From the NCBI GenBank assembly GCA_017305515.1, contig JAFKKP010000309.1, positions 1 to 41,843 on the forward strand: a stretch of DNA of 41,843 nt. Direction: 5' to 3'. Below the pieces are notes generated by a model. It had not been told where the DNA came from and made no database searches. It saw only the letters and a program-made list of their open reading frames with translations. Of this stretch, positions 24,187-33,189 are shown piece by piece (within the stretch, counting starts at the first letter, position 1; each line of letters starts with the position of its first letter). A program made the position numbers and the translations under genes. The DNA is from Hyphomicrobiales bacterium (GTDB lineage Bacteria; Pseudomonadota; Alphaproteobacteria; Rhizobiales; Xanthobacteraceae).

Positions 24187-24822
24187 ATGGCTCGCACCCG
24201 CGCCAGCGACTACGACGACAAGCGTCGCATCATTCTCAACCGTTCCGCAGCACTGTTTTCGGAATACGGCTACGACCGCGCGTCGATGAGCAAGATCGCA
24301 GACGCGTGCGGCGTCTCGAAAGCAAATCTGTATCATTACTATAAAGACAAAGAAGGCCTGCTGTTCGACGTCATCCGGGTTCACCTCAGGGAACTGCTCG
24401 AAGCTGTCGAGGAAGCCGATCAGGCACAATCTCCTCCGGAGAAAAGACTACGCGAACTCGTCGGCTCACTTCTGGAAGCCTATCGCGACGCGGACTCGCT
24501 GCACAACGTGCAAATCAACAGCATGAGATTTCTGCCGACGAAGCGTCAGACAGAACTGAAAGGAATCGAACGTCAGATCGTCGAGACGTTCTCGGACGCT
24601 GTTCTCGGTATCGCGCCGCATCTGAAGGGAACGCGGATGCTGAAGCCCGTTACGATGTCGCTGTTCGGCATGGTCAACTGGCACTACCTCTGGTTCAAAA
24701 ACAACGGAAGCGTCACCCGCGCGGACTACGCGAATCTCGTCACGAAGCTCATCATCGACGGAACGCGCAACGTTCTCGCTCAAAATCTCAAAGTGCAAAA
24801 ACGCGCCGCAGCAGCCGGATAA
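24187..24822 (+). CDS. TetR/AcrR family regulator within the paa operon
   Basis: This 211-residue protein has the TetR helix-turn-helix (about residues 13-55), including the recognition part ACGVSKANLYHYYKDKEGLL. The helical C-terminal domain is typical of acyl-CoA-sensing TetR proteins. It lies between paaK and paaZ, so the operon would control its own repressor. The dyad at 21507-21526, with TTGACC arms, is a suitable TetR-size target. TetR-type regulators of paa genes (PaaR) are known in other bacteria, with phenylacetyl-CoA as inducer. That identity is probable, not proven. A PaaX gene also lies in this cluster. Confidence 0.9.
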   Translation: MARTRASDYDDKRRIILNRSAALFSEYGYDRASMSKIADACGVSKANLYHYYKDKEGLLFDVIRVHLRELLEAVEEADQAQSPPEKRLRELVGSLLEAYRDADSLHNVQINSMRFLPTKRQTELKGIERQIVETFSDAVLGIAPHLKGTRMLKPVTMSLFGMVNWHYLWFKNNGSVTRADYANLVTKLIIDGTRNVLAQNLKVQKRAAAAG

Positions 24823-24863
24823 TTCTCGAAGTGCCTCGAGGCACGCAACCACGAAGTGAAACC

Positions 24864-26897
24864 ATGAAACTCGAAAGTTTCGTCAGCGGACGCTGGATTT
24901 CTCCGGGCCGGGATTCGGTCGACATTCGCAGCGCCGTCACCGGCGAAGTGGTAGCGAACGCCACGAGCGGCGGCATCGACATGCGCGAGACGCTGGACCA
25001 TGCGCGCAAGGTCGGCGGCAAGAATCTTCGTCGCCTTACGTTTCACCAGCGCGCCGATATCCTAAAGAAACTCGGGCAGCATCTCACCGAGCGCAAAGAC
25101 GAGCTTTACCGGTTGTCGTTCCAGACCGGCGCGACGCGAACGGATAATTTCATCGATGTCGATGGCGGTATCGGCACGCTGTTCGTTTATGCAGGCAAAG
25201 GCCGCCGTGAATTGCCGAATTCGACGTTTCTGCTCGATGGCGCGGTCGAGCAACTGTCCAAAGGCGGCACGTTCGCCGGGCAGCACATCCTGAATTCACT
25301 TCAGGGCGTTGCCGTTCACATTAACGCCTTCAACTTCCCCTGCTGGGGCATGCTGGAAAAATTCGCGCCTGCATTCCTGGCGGGCGTACCCGTCGTCACG
25401 AAACCGGCGACGGTGACTTCCTATGTCGCCCATGCGCTTGCCAGCATGATCGCCGACTCGAAGATTCTTCCCGAAGGCACATTCCAGTTCATCGTCGGCA
25501 CGACGGGAGATCTGTTCGGCCACCTCACCTGCCAAGACGTGGTGTCATTCACCGGATCGGCGGCAACATCCGAAATGCTGCAACGTCATCCGGTCATCGC
25601 CAGAGAAGCGGTTCGATTCATCGCCGAGCGGGATTCGTTGAACGCAGCAATTCTGGCGCCGGACGCAGCGCCGGGGACGCCGGAGTTCGATCTCTTTATC
25701 AAGGAAGTCGCAAAGGAAATGACGGTGAAGGCGGGCCAGAAATGCACGGCGATCCGCCGCGCGCTTGTGCCGTCCTCCCATGTCAGCGCGGCCATCGACG
25801 CGTTGCGCGAGCGGCTGGACAAAATTGTGATCGGCAATCCGGAACTGGAAAATGTCCGCATGGGTCCGGTGGTCGGACTCGATCAGCGCCGCGACGTTCT
25901 CTCTCATGTCGCGAAGCTGAAGGAAGAAGCCGAACTGGTCGTCGGCAATCCGGACGATTTTAAGGTCGAAGGCGCCGACAAGACCAAAGGCGCATTCATT
26001 CCGCCGCTCCTGCTTCACTGCGCCGATCCTGTGCGCGCAAAGCGCGTGCATGAAATCGAGGCCTTCGGGCCTGTCAGCACTGTGATGGGTTACAGCGACC
26101 TCGATCAGGCCATCGCGCTGACCAACCGTGGTGGCGGCAGCCTTGTCGCGTCGGTCTACACGCACGATCCTCGCACTGCATCGGAGATTGTTTCGGGGAT
26201 CGGTACCTTTCACGGACGCCTCGTCTTCATCGATCGCGACTGCGCGAAAGAACAGACAGGACACGGCTCGCCGATGCCGCAGATGATGCACGGCGGGCCG
26301 GGGCGAGCTGGTGGCGGCGAAGAACTCGGCGGCGTGCGAAGCCTTAGTCACTATATGCAGCGCACGGCATTGCAGGGCTCGCCCGAGATGCTCACCGGCA
26401 TCACCGGAAGCTGGAGCAGAAATGCGCCAGTGGCGGAGAAGGAGAAACACCCGTTCCGCTACCATTTCGAGGATCTCGATATCGGACAGACATTTTTCTC
26501 CAAGTCGCGCACGATCACGCTCGAAGACGTCGAACACTTCGCGCATTTCACCGGCGATACCTTCTACGCACACATGGACGAAGAAGCGACCAAAGGTCAT
26601 CCGTTCTTCCCCGGACGTGTCGCGCACGGCTATCTGCTGCTCTCGTTCGCCGCCGGACTTTTCGTGGATCCCGATCCGGGCCCGGTGCTGGCGAATTACG
26701 GGCTCGACAATCTGAGATTCATCAAACCGATTCAGCCGGGCGAAGCCATCAAGGTGCGGCTGACGGCGAAGGAGAAATCGCCGCGCAACAGGCAGTATGG
26801 CGAGGTGCGCTGGGATGTGGAGATCACAACCGACAAGGGCGAAACGGCGGCGACTTACGAATTGCTGACCATGAACGCGGCTCGGCCTGCTGCTTAA
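24864..26897 (+). CDS. paaZ: Oxepin-CoA hydrolase / semialdehyde dehydrogenase fusion, PaaZ
   Basis: This 677-residue bifunctional enzyme opens the oxepin-CoA ring and oxidises the resulting aldehyde to 3-oxo-5,6-dehydrosuberyl-CoA. The N-terminal aldehyde dehydrogenase domain (about 1-520) has the base Glu255 (FIAERDS) and nucleophile Cys294 (GQKCTAIRR). The C-terminal MaoC-like hydratase domain (about 530-677) has Asp565 and His570 in GDTFYAH. These match E256, C295, D561 and H566 of E. coli PaaZ (681 residues), so both activities should be intact. ATG 24864 is preferred to an in-frame ATG 11 codons upstream, given conserved [11 protein letters not shown]. It starts 41 bases after tetR and ends 18 bases from the convergent paaE. 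Confidence 0.95.
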   Translation: MKLESFVSGRWISPGRDSVDIRSAVTGEVVANATSGGIDMRETLDHARKVGGKNLRRLTFHQRADILKKLGQHLTERKDELYRLSFQTGATRTDNFIDVDGGIGTLFVYAGKGRRELPNSTFLLDGAVEQLSKGGTFAGQHILNSLQGVAVHINAFNFPCWGMLEKFAPAFLAGVPVVTKPATVTSYVAHALASMIADSKILPEGTFQFIVGTTGDLFGHLTCQDVVSFTGSAATSEMLQRHPVIAREAVRFIAERDSLNAAILAPDAAPGTPEFDLFIKEVAKEMTVKAGQKCTAIRRALVPSSHVSAAIDALRERLDKIVIGNPELENVRMGPVVGLDQRRDVLSHVAKLKEEAELVVGNPDDFKVEGADKTKGAFIPPLLLHCADPVRAKRVHEIEAFGPVSTVMGYSDLDQAIALTNRGGGSLVASVYTHDPRTASEIVSGIGTFHGRLVFIDRDCAKEQTGHGSPMPQMMHGGPGRAGGGEELGGVRSLSHYMQRTALQGSPEMLTGITGSWSRNAPVAEKEKHPFRYHFEDLDIGQTFFSKSRTITLEDVEHFAHFTGDTFYAHMDEEATKGHPFFPGRVAHGYLLLSFAAGLFVDPDPGPVLANYGLDNLRFIKPIQPGEAIKVRLTAKEKSPRNRQYGEVRWDVEITTDKGETAATYELLTMNAARPAA

Positions 26898-26915
26898 CGC
26901 GCGCCGCGCTGACGA

Positions 26916-27995
26916 TCACATCTGGTCGTAGTCGACGACCACGCGCTCTGAGACCGGATGCGCCTGGCAGGTGAGAACGAAGCCCGCGTTCAACTCCCAG
27001 GGCTCGAGCGAGTAATTGACATCCATCTGCGTCTCGCCTTCGACGACTTTGGCGCGGCAGGTGCTGCACATTCCGCCTTTGCAGGCATAGGGCAAATCCA
27101 TGCCTGCGCGCAGCGCCGCGTCGAGGATCGCCTCGCCGTCCGCGACCGGAACGTCCTTGCGCTTTCCATCGACGATCAGCGATGCAATTGCTTTGGGCGG
27201 AGCACTCGCCGCGATGACCGGCTTGGGCCGCGGCTTGCCCCCAAGGCCCGAGACGAAACGCTCCACATGGATACGTTCGCCGGAGATGCCGAGTTCGGTG
27301 CAGGTCGCCGCGATTTCCTCGCTCATGGCGACCGGGCCGCAAATGAAAACGTGATCGACGGCCGCAGCCGGAATCATCGCGCGCAGCAAAACAGCGACCT
27401 TCTCGCGATCGAGCCTGCCGTGCAGAATCGGCAGATCCTGTTCCTCCTGCGAAAGAACATGAAATACCGAGAACCGTCCCATGAAGCGGTCCTTCAGTTC
27501 TTCAAGCGTCTGACGAAAAATCACGCCGGATGTCGAGCGGTTTCCATAAAACAGAAAGAAACGGCTTTTCGGCTCGCGCGAAAGAATTCCACGAATGATC
27601 GACATGATCGGCGTGATGCCGGAGCCGGCGGCAAAGCCGACATGAATTCGCGCTTCGTCAGGCGCGTGCTCGACGCCGAAGCGGCCGGTTGGGGTCATTA
27701 CGTCCAGCGTATCGCCGGATTTCAGTTCGTCGAGCGCCCAGCTCGAAAACGCCCCGCCGTCGACTTTCTTCACGGCGATCCGCAATTCGCGGTCGTCTGG
27801 GCTCGAGCAGATCGAATAGGAGCGGCGCACTTCTTCGCCATCCATCGTTGTGCGCAGCGTTAAATATTGCCCCGGTGCGAACGCGTAATCATCCGCCAGG
27901 TCCGAAGGTATCGCAAAGGTCAATGAAATTGCGTCGGCAGTTTCACGGCGCAGATCGTCAACGGCAAGCTGGTGGAACTTAGGGGTCTGGGACAT
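26916..27995 (-). CDS. paaE: Phenylacetyl-CoA epoxidase reductase subunit, PaaE
   Basis: This 359-residue reductase passes electrons from NADPH to the PaaAC di-iron oxygenase. It has an FAD-binding barrel with RSYS (residues 58-61), an NADP domain with GFAAGSGITP (120-129), and a C-terminal plant-type [2Fe-2S] domain with Cys305, Cys310, Cys313 and Cys343. ATG 27995 is preferred: it lies 11 bases past the paaD stop and MSQTPKFHQL aligns with the family start. An in-frame ATG at 28016 would overlap paaD. E. coli PaaE has 356 residues. It is the last gene of paaABCDE. Confidence 0.94.
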   Translation of the reverse strand: MSQTPKFHQLAVDDLRRETADAISLTFAIPSDLADDYAFAPGQYLTLRTTMDGEEVRRSYSICSSPDDRELRIAVKKVDGGAFSSWALDELKSGDTLDVMTPTGRFGVEHAPDEARIHVGFAAGSGITPIMSIIRGILSREPKSRFFLFYGNRSTSGVIFRQTLEELKDRFMGRFSVFHVLSQEEQDLPILHGRLDREKVAVLLRAMIPAAAVDHVFICGPVAMSEEIAATCTELGISGERIHVERFVSGLGGKPRPKPVIAASAPPKAIASLIVDGKRKDVPVADGEAILDAALRAGMDLPYACKGGMCSTCRAKVVEGETQMDVNYSLEPWELNAGFVLTCQAHPVSERVVVDYDQM

Positions 27996-28006
27996 CGCGC
28001 TGCGCT

Positions 28007-28501
28007 CTAGTGACATTTGAAATAATCGAACGGTTCGCGGCACGATTTGCAGCGCCAGAGCGCCTTGCAGGACGTCGAACCGAATTCGGAAAGCAACTCA
28101 GTTTCCACTGACCCGCATTGCGGGCAAGCGACCTGCTGTTCTCCGAACAGCGCACGGCGGCCGCCTCCGGCGATGGGAGGCGCGATCCCATAATCCTTCA
28201 GCTTGCGGCGGCCCTCCTCGCTCATCCAATCGGTTGTCCATGCCGGCGACAGCACCGTCTTGATCGTCGGATTGCGAATGCCTTCGCGCGCCAGCGCCAT
28301 CTCGATTTCAAGAGCAATCATGTTCATCGCCGGGCAGCCGGAATAAGTCGGCGTGATCGCAACCTCGACTTGCCCGTCGTTCACCGTGACATCGCGCAAT
28401 ACGCCGAGATCGGCGATGGTCAGGACCGGAATTTCGGGATCGACAACCTGCGCAGCCGCATTCCACGCGGCGCGGCGCAGTTCGTTTGCAGCCATTACCA
28501 T
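28007..28501 (-). CDS. paaD: Phenylacetyl-CoA epoxidase assembly subunit, PaaD
   Basis: This protein of 164 residues (162 if ATG 28495 is used) has an N-terminal MIP18/DUF59 domain, with VVDPEIPVLTIADLGV and the conserved TPTYSGCPAMNMIA cysteine stretch. The C-terminal metal-binding tail has CPQCG, SCKALWRCKSC and a final FKCH. PaaD is needed for the epoxidase in vivo and is thought to assist iron-sulfur or di-iron centre assembly. Two ATG codons (28501 and 28495) compete; the second overlaps the paaC stop as TAATG. The E. coli protein is about 165 residues. Confidence 0.93.
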   Translation of the reverse strand: MVMAANELRRAAWNAAAQVVDPEIPVLTIADLGVLRDVTVNDGQVEVAITPTYSGCPAMNMIALEIEMALAREGIRNPTIKTVLSPAWTTDWMSEEGRRKLKDYGIAPPIAGGGRRALFGEQQVACPQCGSVETELLSEFGSTSCKALWRCKSCREPFDYFKCH

Positions 28502-29271
28502 GTCGCGCCCGGAAAACTTCGCTGTAGCGACTGCAACTCGCTGAGAAGATGGCCGAGATGTTCGCTGTGATGACCCGAACGCCCGCCCTTCTGCATCCAG
28601 GATGAAGATGGAACCTTCAGCGTCGCTTCTCGCACCATCGACGAAACGGTCTTCACCCAATCTGCACGGAAATTCTCGGGATCGACAGCAATCTGCTGCG
28701 CAATCAGGCTCCGGTCGCCGTCGTCGCTGTGGAACAACTCGCCGGTGAAGGCCCATAAATCGACAATGGCGTCCTGCGCGCGGCGATGGCTTTCCTCCGT
28801 CCCGTCGCCGAGACGAATGACCCACTCCGACGAATGCCGCAGATGATAGGCGCTCTCCTTCTCGGACTTTGCCGCGATGGCCGCCAGCGTTTCGTCTTTC
28901 GACGTCGTCATCGCGCGCCAATAACGATCCGCAAATGCCGAGTAGAAGAACTGCCGCACAATAGTGCGCGCAAAATCGCCGTTCGGCTGCTCAACCAACA
29001 GAAGATTCCGGTACTGACGCACGTCACGCAAATACGCGAGCTTGTCCTCGTCATTGTCCGCGCCTTCAACTTTCGCGGCGTAAGTATAAAGCTCTCGCGC
29101 CTGCCCGATCAGATCGAGGCTCATATTCGCCAGCGCCATGTCCTCTTCCATCATCGGGGCATGGCCGCACCACTCCGACAGGCGATGACCGAGAATCAGC
29201 GCATCATCCGCCCGGCGCAACGCGTAAAGCACCAGCGGGCTTTCATTCACGGAAACGGAAGGGGCACTCAT
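28495..29271 (-). CDS. paaC: Phenylacetyl-CoA epoxidase structural subunit, PaaC
   Basis: This 258-residue, mainly helical ferritin-like protein is the non-catalytic partner of PaaA in the epoxidase heterodimer. Conserved PaaC stretches are DDALILGHRLSEWCGHAP, MALANMSLDLIGQARELY and SAYHLRHSSEWVIRLGDGT. ATG 29271 is used, with gcgggg upstream and 12 bases after paaB; a GTG at 29286 overlapping the paaB stop is possible. It ends overlapping the paaD start. The E. coli protein has 248 residues. Confidence 0.94.
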   Translation of the reverse strand: MSAPSVSVNESPLVLYALRRADDALILGHRLSEWCGHAPMMEEDMALANMSLDLIGQARELYTYAAKVEGADNDEDKLAYLRDVRQYRNLLLVEQPNGDFARTIVRQFFYSAFADRYWRAMTTSKDETLAAIAAKSEKESAYHLRHSSEWVIRLGDGTEESHRRAQDAIVDLWAFTGELFHSDDGDRSLIAQQIAVDPENFRADWVKTVSSMVREATLKVPSSSWMQKGGRSGHHSEHLGHLLSELQSLQRSFPGATW

Positions 29272-29282
29272 TGAAACCCCGC

Positions 29283-29570
29283 TCACATATGCCCGACTTC
29301 GTCGGGAACATCATAGAAAGTCGGATGACGATAGATTTTCGACATTGCCGGCTCGAACATCATGTCCTTTTCGGCGGGATCGGAGGCAACGATCGAATCC
29401 GACGGCACGATCCAGATCGACAGTCCTTCGCCGCGGCGCGTATAGATGTCTCGCGCGGCCTGAAGCGCCAGCATCGCATCGGTCGCATGCAGCGACCCGA
29501 CATGCTTGTGGGCAAGTCCGTTGCGGCTGCGGATGAACACTTCCCAAAGCTGGATATTCTGAACGCTCAT
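29283..29570 (-). CDS. paaB: Phenylacetyl-CoA epoxidase small subunit, PaaB
   Basis: This 95-residue protein matches PaaB in length and sequence: NIQLWEVFIRSRNGLAHKHVGSLHA near the start and SIWIVPSDSI in the middle. PaaB bridges the PaaAC units of the oxygenase. ATG 29570 has an excellent ggagg site five bases upstream; a GTG two codons earlier is not needed. It lies 12 bases after paaA. Confidence 0.95.
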   Translation of the reverse strand: MSVQNIQLWEVFIRSRNGLAHKHVGSLHATDAMLALQAARDIYTRRGEGLSIWIVPSDSIVASDPAEKDMMFEPAMSKIYRHPTFYDVPDEVGHM

Positions 29571-29582
29571 CGACACCTCCGA

Positions 29583-30584
29583 TTATTCTGCTGCCTGTTT
29601 CGCGGCCATGCGGCGCGCCTGCTGCTTTTGCGCGTAGGCAACCGCGGCATCTCGAACCCATGCGCCGTCGTCGTGAGCTTTGCGTCGCGCAGCCATGCGG
29701 TCGCGGTTGCAAGGCCCGTTACCGGACAGCACGTCCTGGAATTCCTGCCAGTCGATCTGGCCGTAATCCCAGTGCTGGGTGGATTCGTTCCACTTCAGAT
29801 CTTCATCCGGAATTTTCAGGCCAAGATATTGCGCCTGCGGCACCGTCGCATCGACGAACTTCTGACGAAGCTCGTCGTTTGAGAATCTCTTGATCTTCCA
29901 CCGGGTGGATTGATCGCCATGCGCGCTTTGAAGGTCCGGCGGGCCGAACATCATCAGACACGGCCACCACCAGCGGTCGAGCGCGTTCTGCGCCATCTCT
30001 TTCTGTTCGGGCGTTCCGCGCGACAGCGTCACCATAATCTCGTAACCCTGCCGCTGGTGAAACGATTCCTCCTTGCAGACGCGGATCATCGCGCGCGCGT
30101 AGGGACCGTAAGAGCAGCGGCACAGCGGAATCTGGTTCATGATCGCCGCACCATCGACCAGCCAGCCGATTGCGCCGATGTCCGCCCAGGTCAGGGTTGG
30201 ATAGTTGAAGATCGACGAATATTTCGCCTTGCCGCTGAGCATCTGATCGACGAGCTCCTCGCGCGAACTGCCGAGCGTCTCCGCCGCCGCGTAAAGATAA
30301 AGTCCGTGACCGCATTCGTCCTGCACCTTGGCGAGAAGCGCGGCCTTGCGGCGCAGCGTCGGCGCACGCGTGATCCAGTTGCCTTCCGGCAGCATGCCGA
30401 CGATTTCCGAATGCGCGTGCTGTGAAATCTGCCGCGTCAGCGTCTTGCGATAGGCCGCAGGCATCCAGTCGTTAGGCTCGATTTTTTCTTCAGCCGCGAC
30501 GCGAGCCTCGAAGGCGGTGACTTTCGCTGCATCTTCGATGACCCGGTCTTCGGCCTGCGATGCGTTAAGCGCCTGCGTGTACAT
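29583..30584 (-). CDS. paaA: Phenylacetyl-CoA epoxidase catalytic subunit, PaaA
   Basis: This 333-residue di-iron oxygenase subunit epoxidises the ring of phenylacetyl-CoA with O2. The iron-binding ExxH pairs are Glu90-His93 (QDECGHG) and Glu173-His176 (EESFHQRQG), with Glu60 in HAHSE as a further ligand. The substrate-binding [22 protein letters not shown] segment is characteristic. ATG 30584 is chosen over an upstream ATG (30647) because agaaggga precedes it. It is first of paaABCDE and begins 145 bases after paaX. A promoter candidate is at 30677-30704. Confidence 0.96.
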   Translation of the reverse strand: MYTQALNASQAEDRVIEDAAKVTAFEARVAAEEKIEPNDWMPAAYRKTLTRQISQHAHSEIVGMLPEGNWITRAPTLRRKAALLAKVQDECGHGLYLYAAAETLGSSREELVDQMLSGKAKYSSIFNYPTLTWADIGAIGWLVDGAAIMNQIPLCRCSYGPYARAMIRVCKEESFHQRQGYEIMVTLSRGTPEQKEMAQNALDRWWWPCLMMFGPPDLQSAHGDQSTRWKIKRFSNDELRQKFVDATVPQAQYLGLKIPDEDLKWNESTQHWDYGQIDWQEFQDVLSGNGPCNRDRMAARRKAHDDGAWVRDAAVAYAQKQQARRMAAKQAAE

Positions 30585-30676
30585 GGGAATTTTCCCTTCT
30601 GCTGCGTCAAAGGGCTGAAACCTGCCCGCCTCCCAAAGCTGCCGCACCCGTGTTCTCCGGGCTTTTCGGCCTTTTT

Positions 30677-30714
30677 AATATATATCAGAACAGCGTATCT
30701 GCAATATAATTCTG
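30677..30714 (-). promoter_or_regulatory. Promoter candidate of paaABCDE with inverted CAGAA/TTCTG
   Basis: On the minus strand TTGCAG (30704-30699) and TATATT (30682-30677) make a -35/-10 pair at 16 bases, about 95 bases before paaA. The AT-rich core stands out in this GC-rich region. CAGAA (30686-30690) and TTCTG (30710-30714) form a spaced dyad that spans the -35 box. That is a plausible binding place for PaaX or the TetR protein. No match to the outer TTGACC arms of the paaG operator is present. Confidence 0.45.
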
Positions 30715-30728
30715 TAACATATTGAAGG

Positions 30729-31601
30729 CTAGTTTTTGAAGCGCCGCAGCAGTTCCGGCCCTGGGCGCGGAAGTTTTCCGGTGGCGCTCTCGCCGAATTC
30801 ATCGAGCCAATTTTCCGACATCGGCAAAAGTCCGCGGTAGATTCGCGCGCACAGATGACGCGCTTCCGCCGCAGGCCAATTTTTCGGCAGAAGTTCTTCG
30901 GGCAGCAAAGGATCGCGCAACAACACGCGCCGGTAATGATGGATCATCAAAATGCGGGCGAGGATGGCGTCCGCCGGGGTCGTGCCGTTCGCCTGTCCGA
31001 TCCAGCTTTCGAGCGGCGCAAACGTTTTAAGAAAATCCTCATAAAGCGACGCGGTGTTTTCGAGCGGCCAGCTTGCGGCAACGAGCCGATGCGCCATCTC
31101 GCGATTGGCCGAGGCTTCAACATGGATCGCGCCCTCTGCAATCGACGGCACCTTGATGCCGATTGGCGCGATCCACGTTCCCGGAATCGGACTGCCAAAT
31201 CCGGCCTCGGATAACGCAGCACGAGATGCTTCGCGATCCGCGCCGCTGCCGATCAGCAAAAATCTGAGCTTTCCTTCCCAACGGGCGGGCCGCGGATTGT
31301 AGACGTGCTCAACCGCCGCCTCGAATCTTTCACGGCCGCTTTTCGCCAGACGATAGAAACTCTTCCGCCCCGCCTTGTCGCGATCGAGCCAGCCATCTGC
31401 CGCCAGCCGCGAAACGGAAGTCCGAACGACGCCGCCATCGATACCGATCATGCCGAGAAATTGCAGCAGCGTACCGAGCCATATCGATCCGCCGCGCGGA
31501 ACGATGGCGTCGCCGTAAAACGTGATAATCAGCGAACCTGTCCGCGACGGCTCGCTTTTGAAACGCCTGAGGATGCCGGAGAGAGGAATCGACTTTTTCA
31601 T
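30729..31601 (-). CDS. paaX: Phenylacetic acid degradation repressor, PaaX family
   Basis: This 290-residue regulator has the PaaX plan: an N-terminal winged helix (GSLIITFYGDAIVPRGGSIWLGTLLQFL and GVVRTSVSRLAADGWLD), a central PaaX domain, and a C-terminal domain with MIHHYRRVLLRDPLLPEELLPKNWPA. PaaX in E. coli represses paa operons and is released by phenylacetyl-CoA. It lies upstream of paaA on the same strand with 145 bases between, so it may be transcribed separately or read into paaA. The ATG is followed by the typical basic start. With the TetR gene at 24187, the cluster has two candidate repressors. Confidence 0.93.
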   Translation of the reverse strand: MKKSIPLSGILRRFKSEPSRTGSLIITFYGDAIVPRGGSIWLGTLLQFLGMIGIDGGVVRTSVSRLAADGWLDRDKAGRKSFYRLAKSGRERFEAAVEHVYNPRPARWEGKLRFLLIGSGADREASRAALSEAGFGSPIPGTWIAPIGIKVPSIAEGAIHVEASANREMAHRLVAASWPLENTASLYEDFLKTFAPLESWIGQANGTTPADAILARILMIHHYRRVLLRDPLLPEELLPKNWPAAEARHLCARIYRGLLPMSENWLDEFGESATGKLPRPGPELLRRFKN

Positions 31602-31634
31602 GAAAGTGTAGATACCCGACCTTTGATCCGTCTT

Positions 31635-31647
31635 ACATTATAAATGT
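31635..31647. promoter_or_regulatory. Small AT-rich dyad upstream of paaX
   Basis: ACATT-ATA-AATGT is a perfect 5-bp-arm palindrome 34 bases upstream of the paaX ATG. It lies in an AT-rich part of the 278-base gap between the binding-protein gene and paaX. It could belong to the paaX promoter or operator. The rest of that gap (31648-31836) shows no gene. Confidence 0.3.
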
Positions 31648-31836
31648 CGACGGCGATCGCTATTGGGCCGCGCCCCTGGACAGAGCGGACGCAACGGCGA
31701 TTTCGATAGATCGATCTTTTCGACAATACAAACCGAAAAATGCGATGAAGAAAATGCAGCGCAAATTTGGCGCGTCTGTATTTGGATTGCCTCCGAAGGC
31801 AACTCAATCGCAGAATTGCCGCTGCGGCGGAGACAG

Positions 31837-31871
31837 ACTGCGTGCGCGGAGTTGTCCACCGCGCACGCAGT
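31837..31871 (-). terminator. Strong hairpin after the system 2 binding-protein gene
   Basis: ACTGCGTGCGCGG and CCGCGCACGCAGT form a perfect 13-bp stem with a 9-base loop, starting 8 bases beyond the stop at 31880. No T tract follows on the minus strand. It is a 3'-end stabiliser or factor-assisted terminator separating the operon from paaX. Confidence 0.65.
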
Positions 31872-31879
31872 ATTCGTTG

Positions 31880-33079
31880 TCAGAAGGAGAGGCTGTCCTT
31901 GGTCAGAACCCAGCGGCCGCCCTTGATCTGCTGGACCTGCGTAATCGTATTGGCGAGGTGGTTCGTCTTCGAGAACTTGGTCGGTGGCGAACTGAAGATG
32001 TCCTGGAAAACATCTCCCGACTCGAGCGCGTCCAGCATCTTGGCCCCGGTCAGATCCTTGCCGCCTTTGTTGGCATAGTAGGCAAAGGTCATGACGGCGT
32101 TGTAGCCGATGATGGCCTGTGTATTGGCGTCGGAGCCGAACGCCTTCTTGTAGTTCGCGAGCCAATCCTTCACTTTTCCCTTCGCAGTATCCTCGTAGGG
32201 AATTTCAAATCCGGACGCGGCGTAGAGACCCTCGACGGCTTCCTTGCCGAGTGCCGGAACTTCGAGCACGTTGGTTGGCGTGGCACCGAGGAACGTCACG
32301 TCCCAGCCGAGCTTCTTGGCTTCAACCATCGCACCGATGGTTTCACGGATCACCGTTCCCAGTACGACGAGATCGCAGCCATCCGACTTCATCTTGGCGA
32401 CCTGTGCGCTGAAGTCGGACGCGCCGCGCTTGTAGCTCGTCACCGAGGCCGGCGTCATCTTCATCGCCGCCACCTGCTGCGTGAAGCCGTCAAGCACGTT
32501 TTTTCCGTACTCGTCGTCCTGATGCATGATGCAGGGCTTGGAGAACTTCTTCCATTCGATCATGTATTTGACCGCGGCGCGCGTGCTCTCCACATAGGGC
32601 AGAAGGTTATTGAACTTCAGACGCTCCTGCGGCTTCGCCGGATCGAACTTGAAGGTGAACTCGGCTGCCGTCAGCGGAAACAGCTGCAACACACCGGCGT
32701 CGAACAGGATGTCCTGCGCGGCGAGCACAGTGGGCGAACCCATCGGCCCGACCATCGCAAAGATCTTGTCCTTCTCGATCATCTTCTGCGACGCGAGCAC
32801 GGCACGCTTCGGATCGTAGCCGCTGTCCTCGACGACAAGTTTGAGCATCCGTCCATTGATGCCGCCGGCCGCGTTGATTTCATCGGCGGCCATTTTCATG
32901 CCGTTCGACACCGGAACGCCCCAGAACTTGATGGGGCCCGACAAATCCTGATGGGTTCCGATGACGATCTCCTTGGCCGAGATGCCGTCATTAGTGACTT
33001 TGGTTTGCGCAAAGGCCGGCAGTTGGGTCAGCGCAAGCGTTCCCATCGCGAGGCCCAGCGCCTTGAACGATTTCGACAT
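31880..33079 (-). CDS. Periplasmic binding protein of Liv-type ABC transporter (system 2)
   Basis: This 399-residue protein has a Sec signal (residues 1-24, cleaved near PAFAQ) and the LivK-type fold, with EIVIGTHQDLSGPIKFWGVPVSNGMKMAADEINAAGGINGR. A gagacgga site precedes ATG 33079. It is last in the operon livH-M-G-F-acyl-CoA synthetase-binding protein, 110 bases after the synthetase. Both that gap and the region after the gene carry hairpins. Relatives bind amides, short acids or aromatic acids; the adjacent ligase points to a carboxylic acid. It is distinct in sequence from the system 1 binding protein. Confidence 0.92.
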   Translation of the reverse strand: MSKSFKALGLAMGTLALTQLPAFAQTKVTNDGISAKEIVIGTHQDLSGPIKFWGVPVSNGMKMAADEINAAGGINGRMLKLVVEDSGYDPKRAVLASQKMIEKDKIFAMVGPMGSPTVLAAQDILFDAGVLQLFPLTAAEFTFKFDPAKPQERLKFNNLLPYVESTRAAVKYMIEWKKFSKPCIMHQDDEYGKNVLDGFTQQVAAMKMTPASVTSYKRGASDFSAQVAKMKSDGCDLVVLGTVIRETIGAMVEAKKLGWDVTFLGATPTNVLEVPALGKEAVEGLYAASGFEIPYEDTAKGKVKDWLANYKKAFGSDANTQAIIGYNAVMTFAYYANKGGKDLTGAKMLDALESGDVFQDIFSSPPTKFSKTNHLANTITQVQQIKGGRWVLTKDSLSF

Positions 33080-33109
33080 GTCCGTCTCCTCTCTGTTGGC
33101 CCGTATTGA

Positions 33110-33164
33110 GCGAAGGCAGGGCCATCATCGCCTTCGCCGTTGAGCGGAATTATTCTTGTCCGCT
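33110..33164 (-). promoter_or_regulatory. Two intercistronic hairpins before the system 2 binding-protein gene
   Basis: AGCGGA-N10-TCCGCT (33143-33164) and GCGAAGGC-N12-GCCTTCGC (33110-33137) are perfect 6- and 8-bp stems in the 110-base gap between the synthetase and binding-protein genes. Neither has a T tract. They may protect a processed message for the binding protein or damp read-through. Confidence 0.45.
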
Positions 33165-33189
33165 AATTCCTCTGTCGCTGTGGCAGAAT

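Noticed and set aside
28026..28036. Second copy of the paaG operator (CGAACGGTTCG)
   Set aside because: It shares CGAACGGTT with the operator at 21507-21526 but lies inside paaD codons for the conserved REPFDYF end, lacks the TTGACC/GGTCAA arms, and has no promoter role in view.
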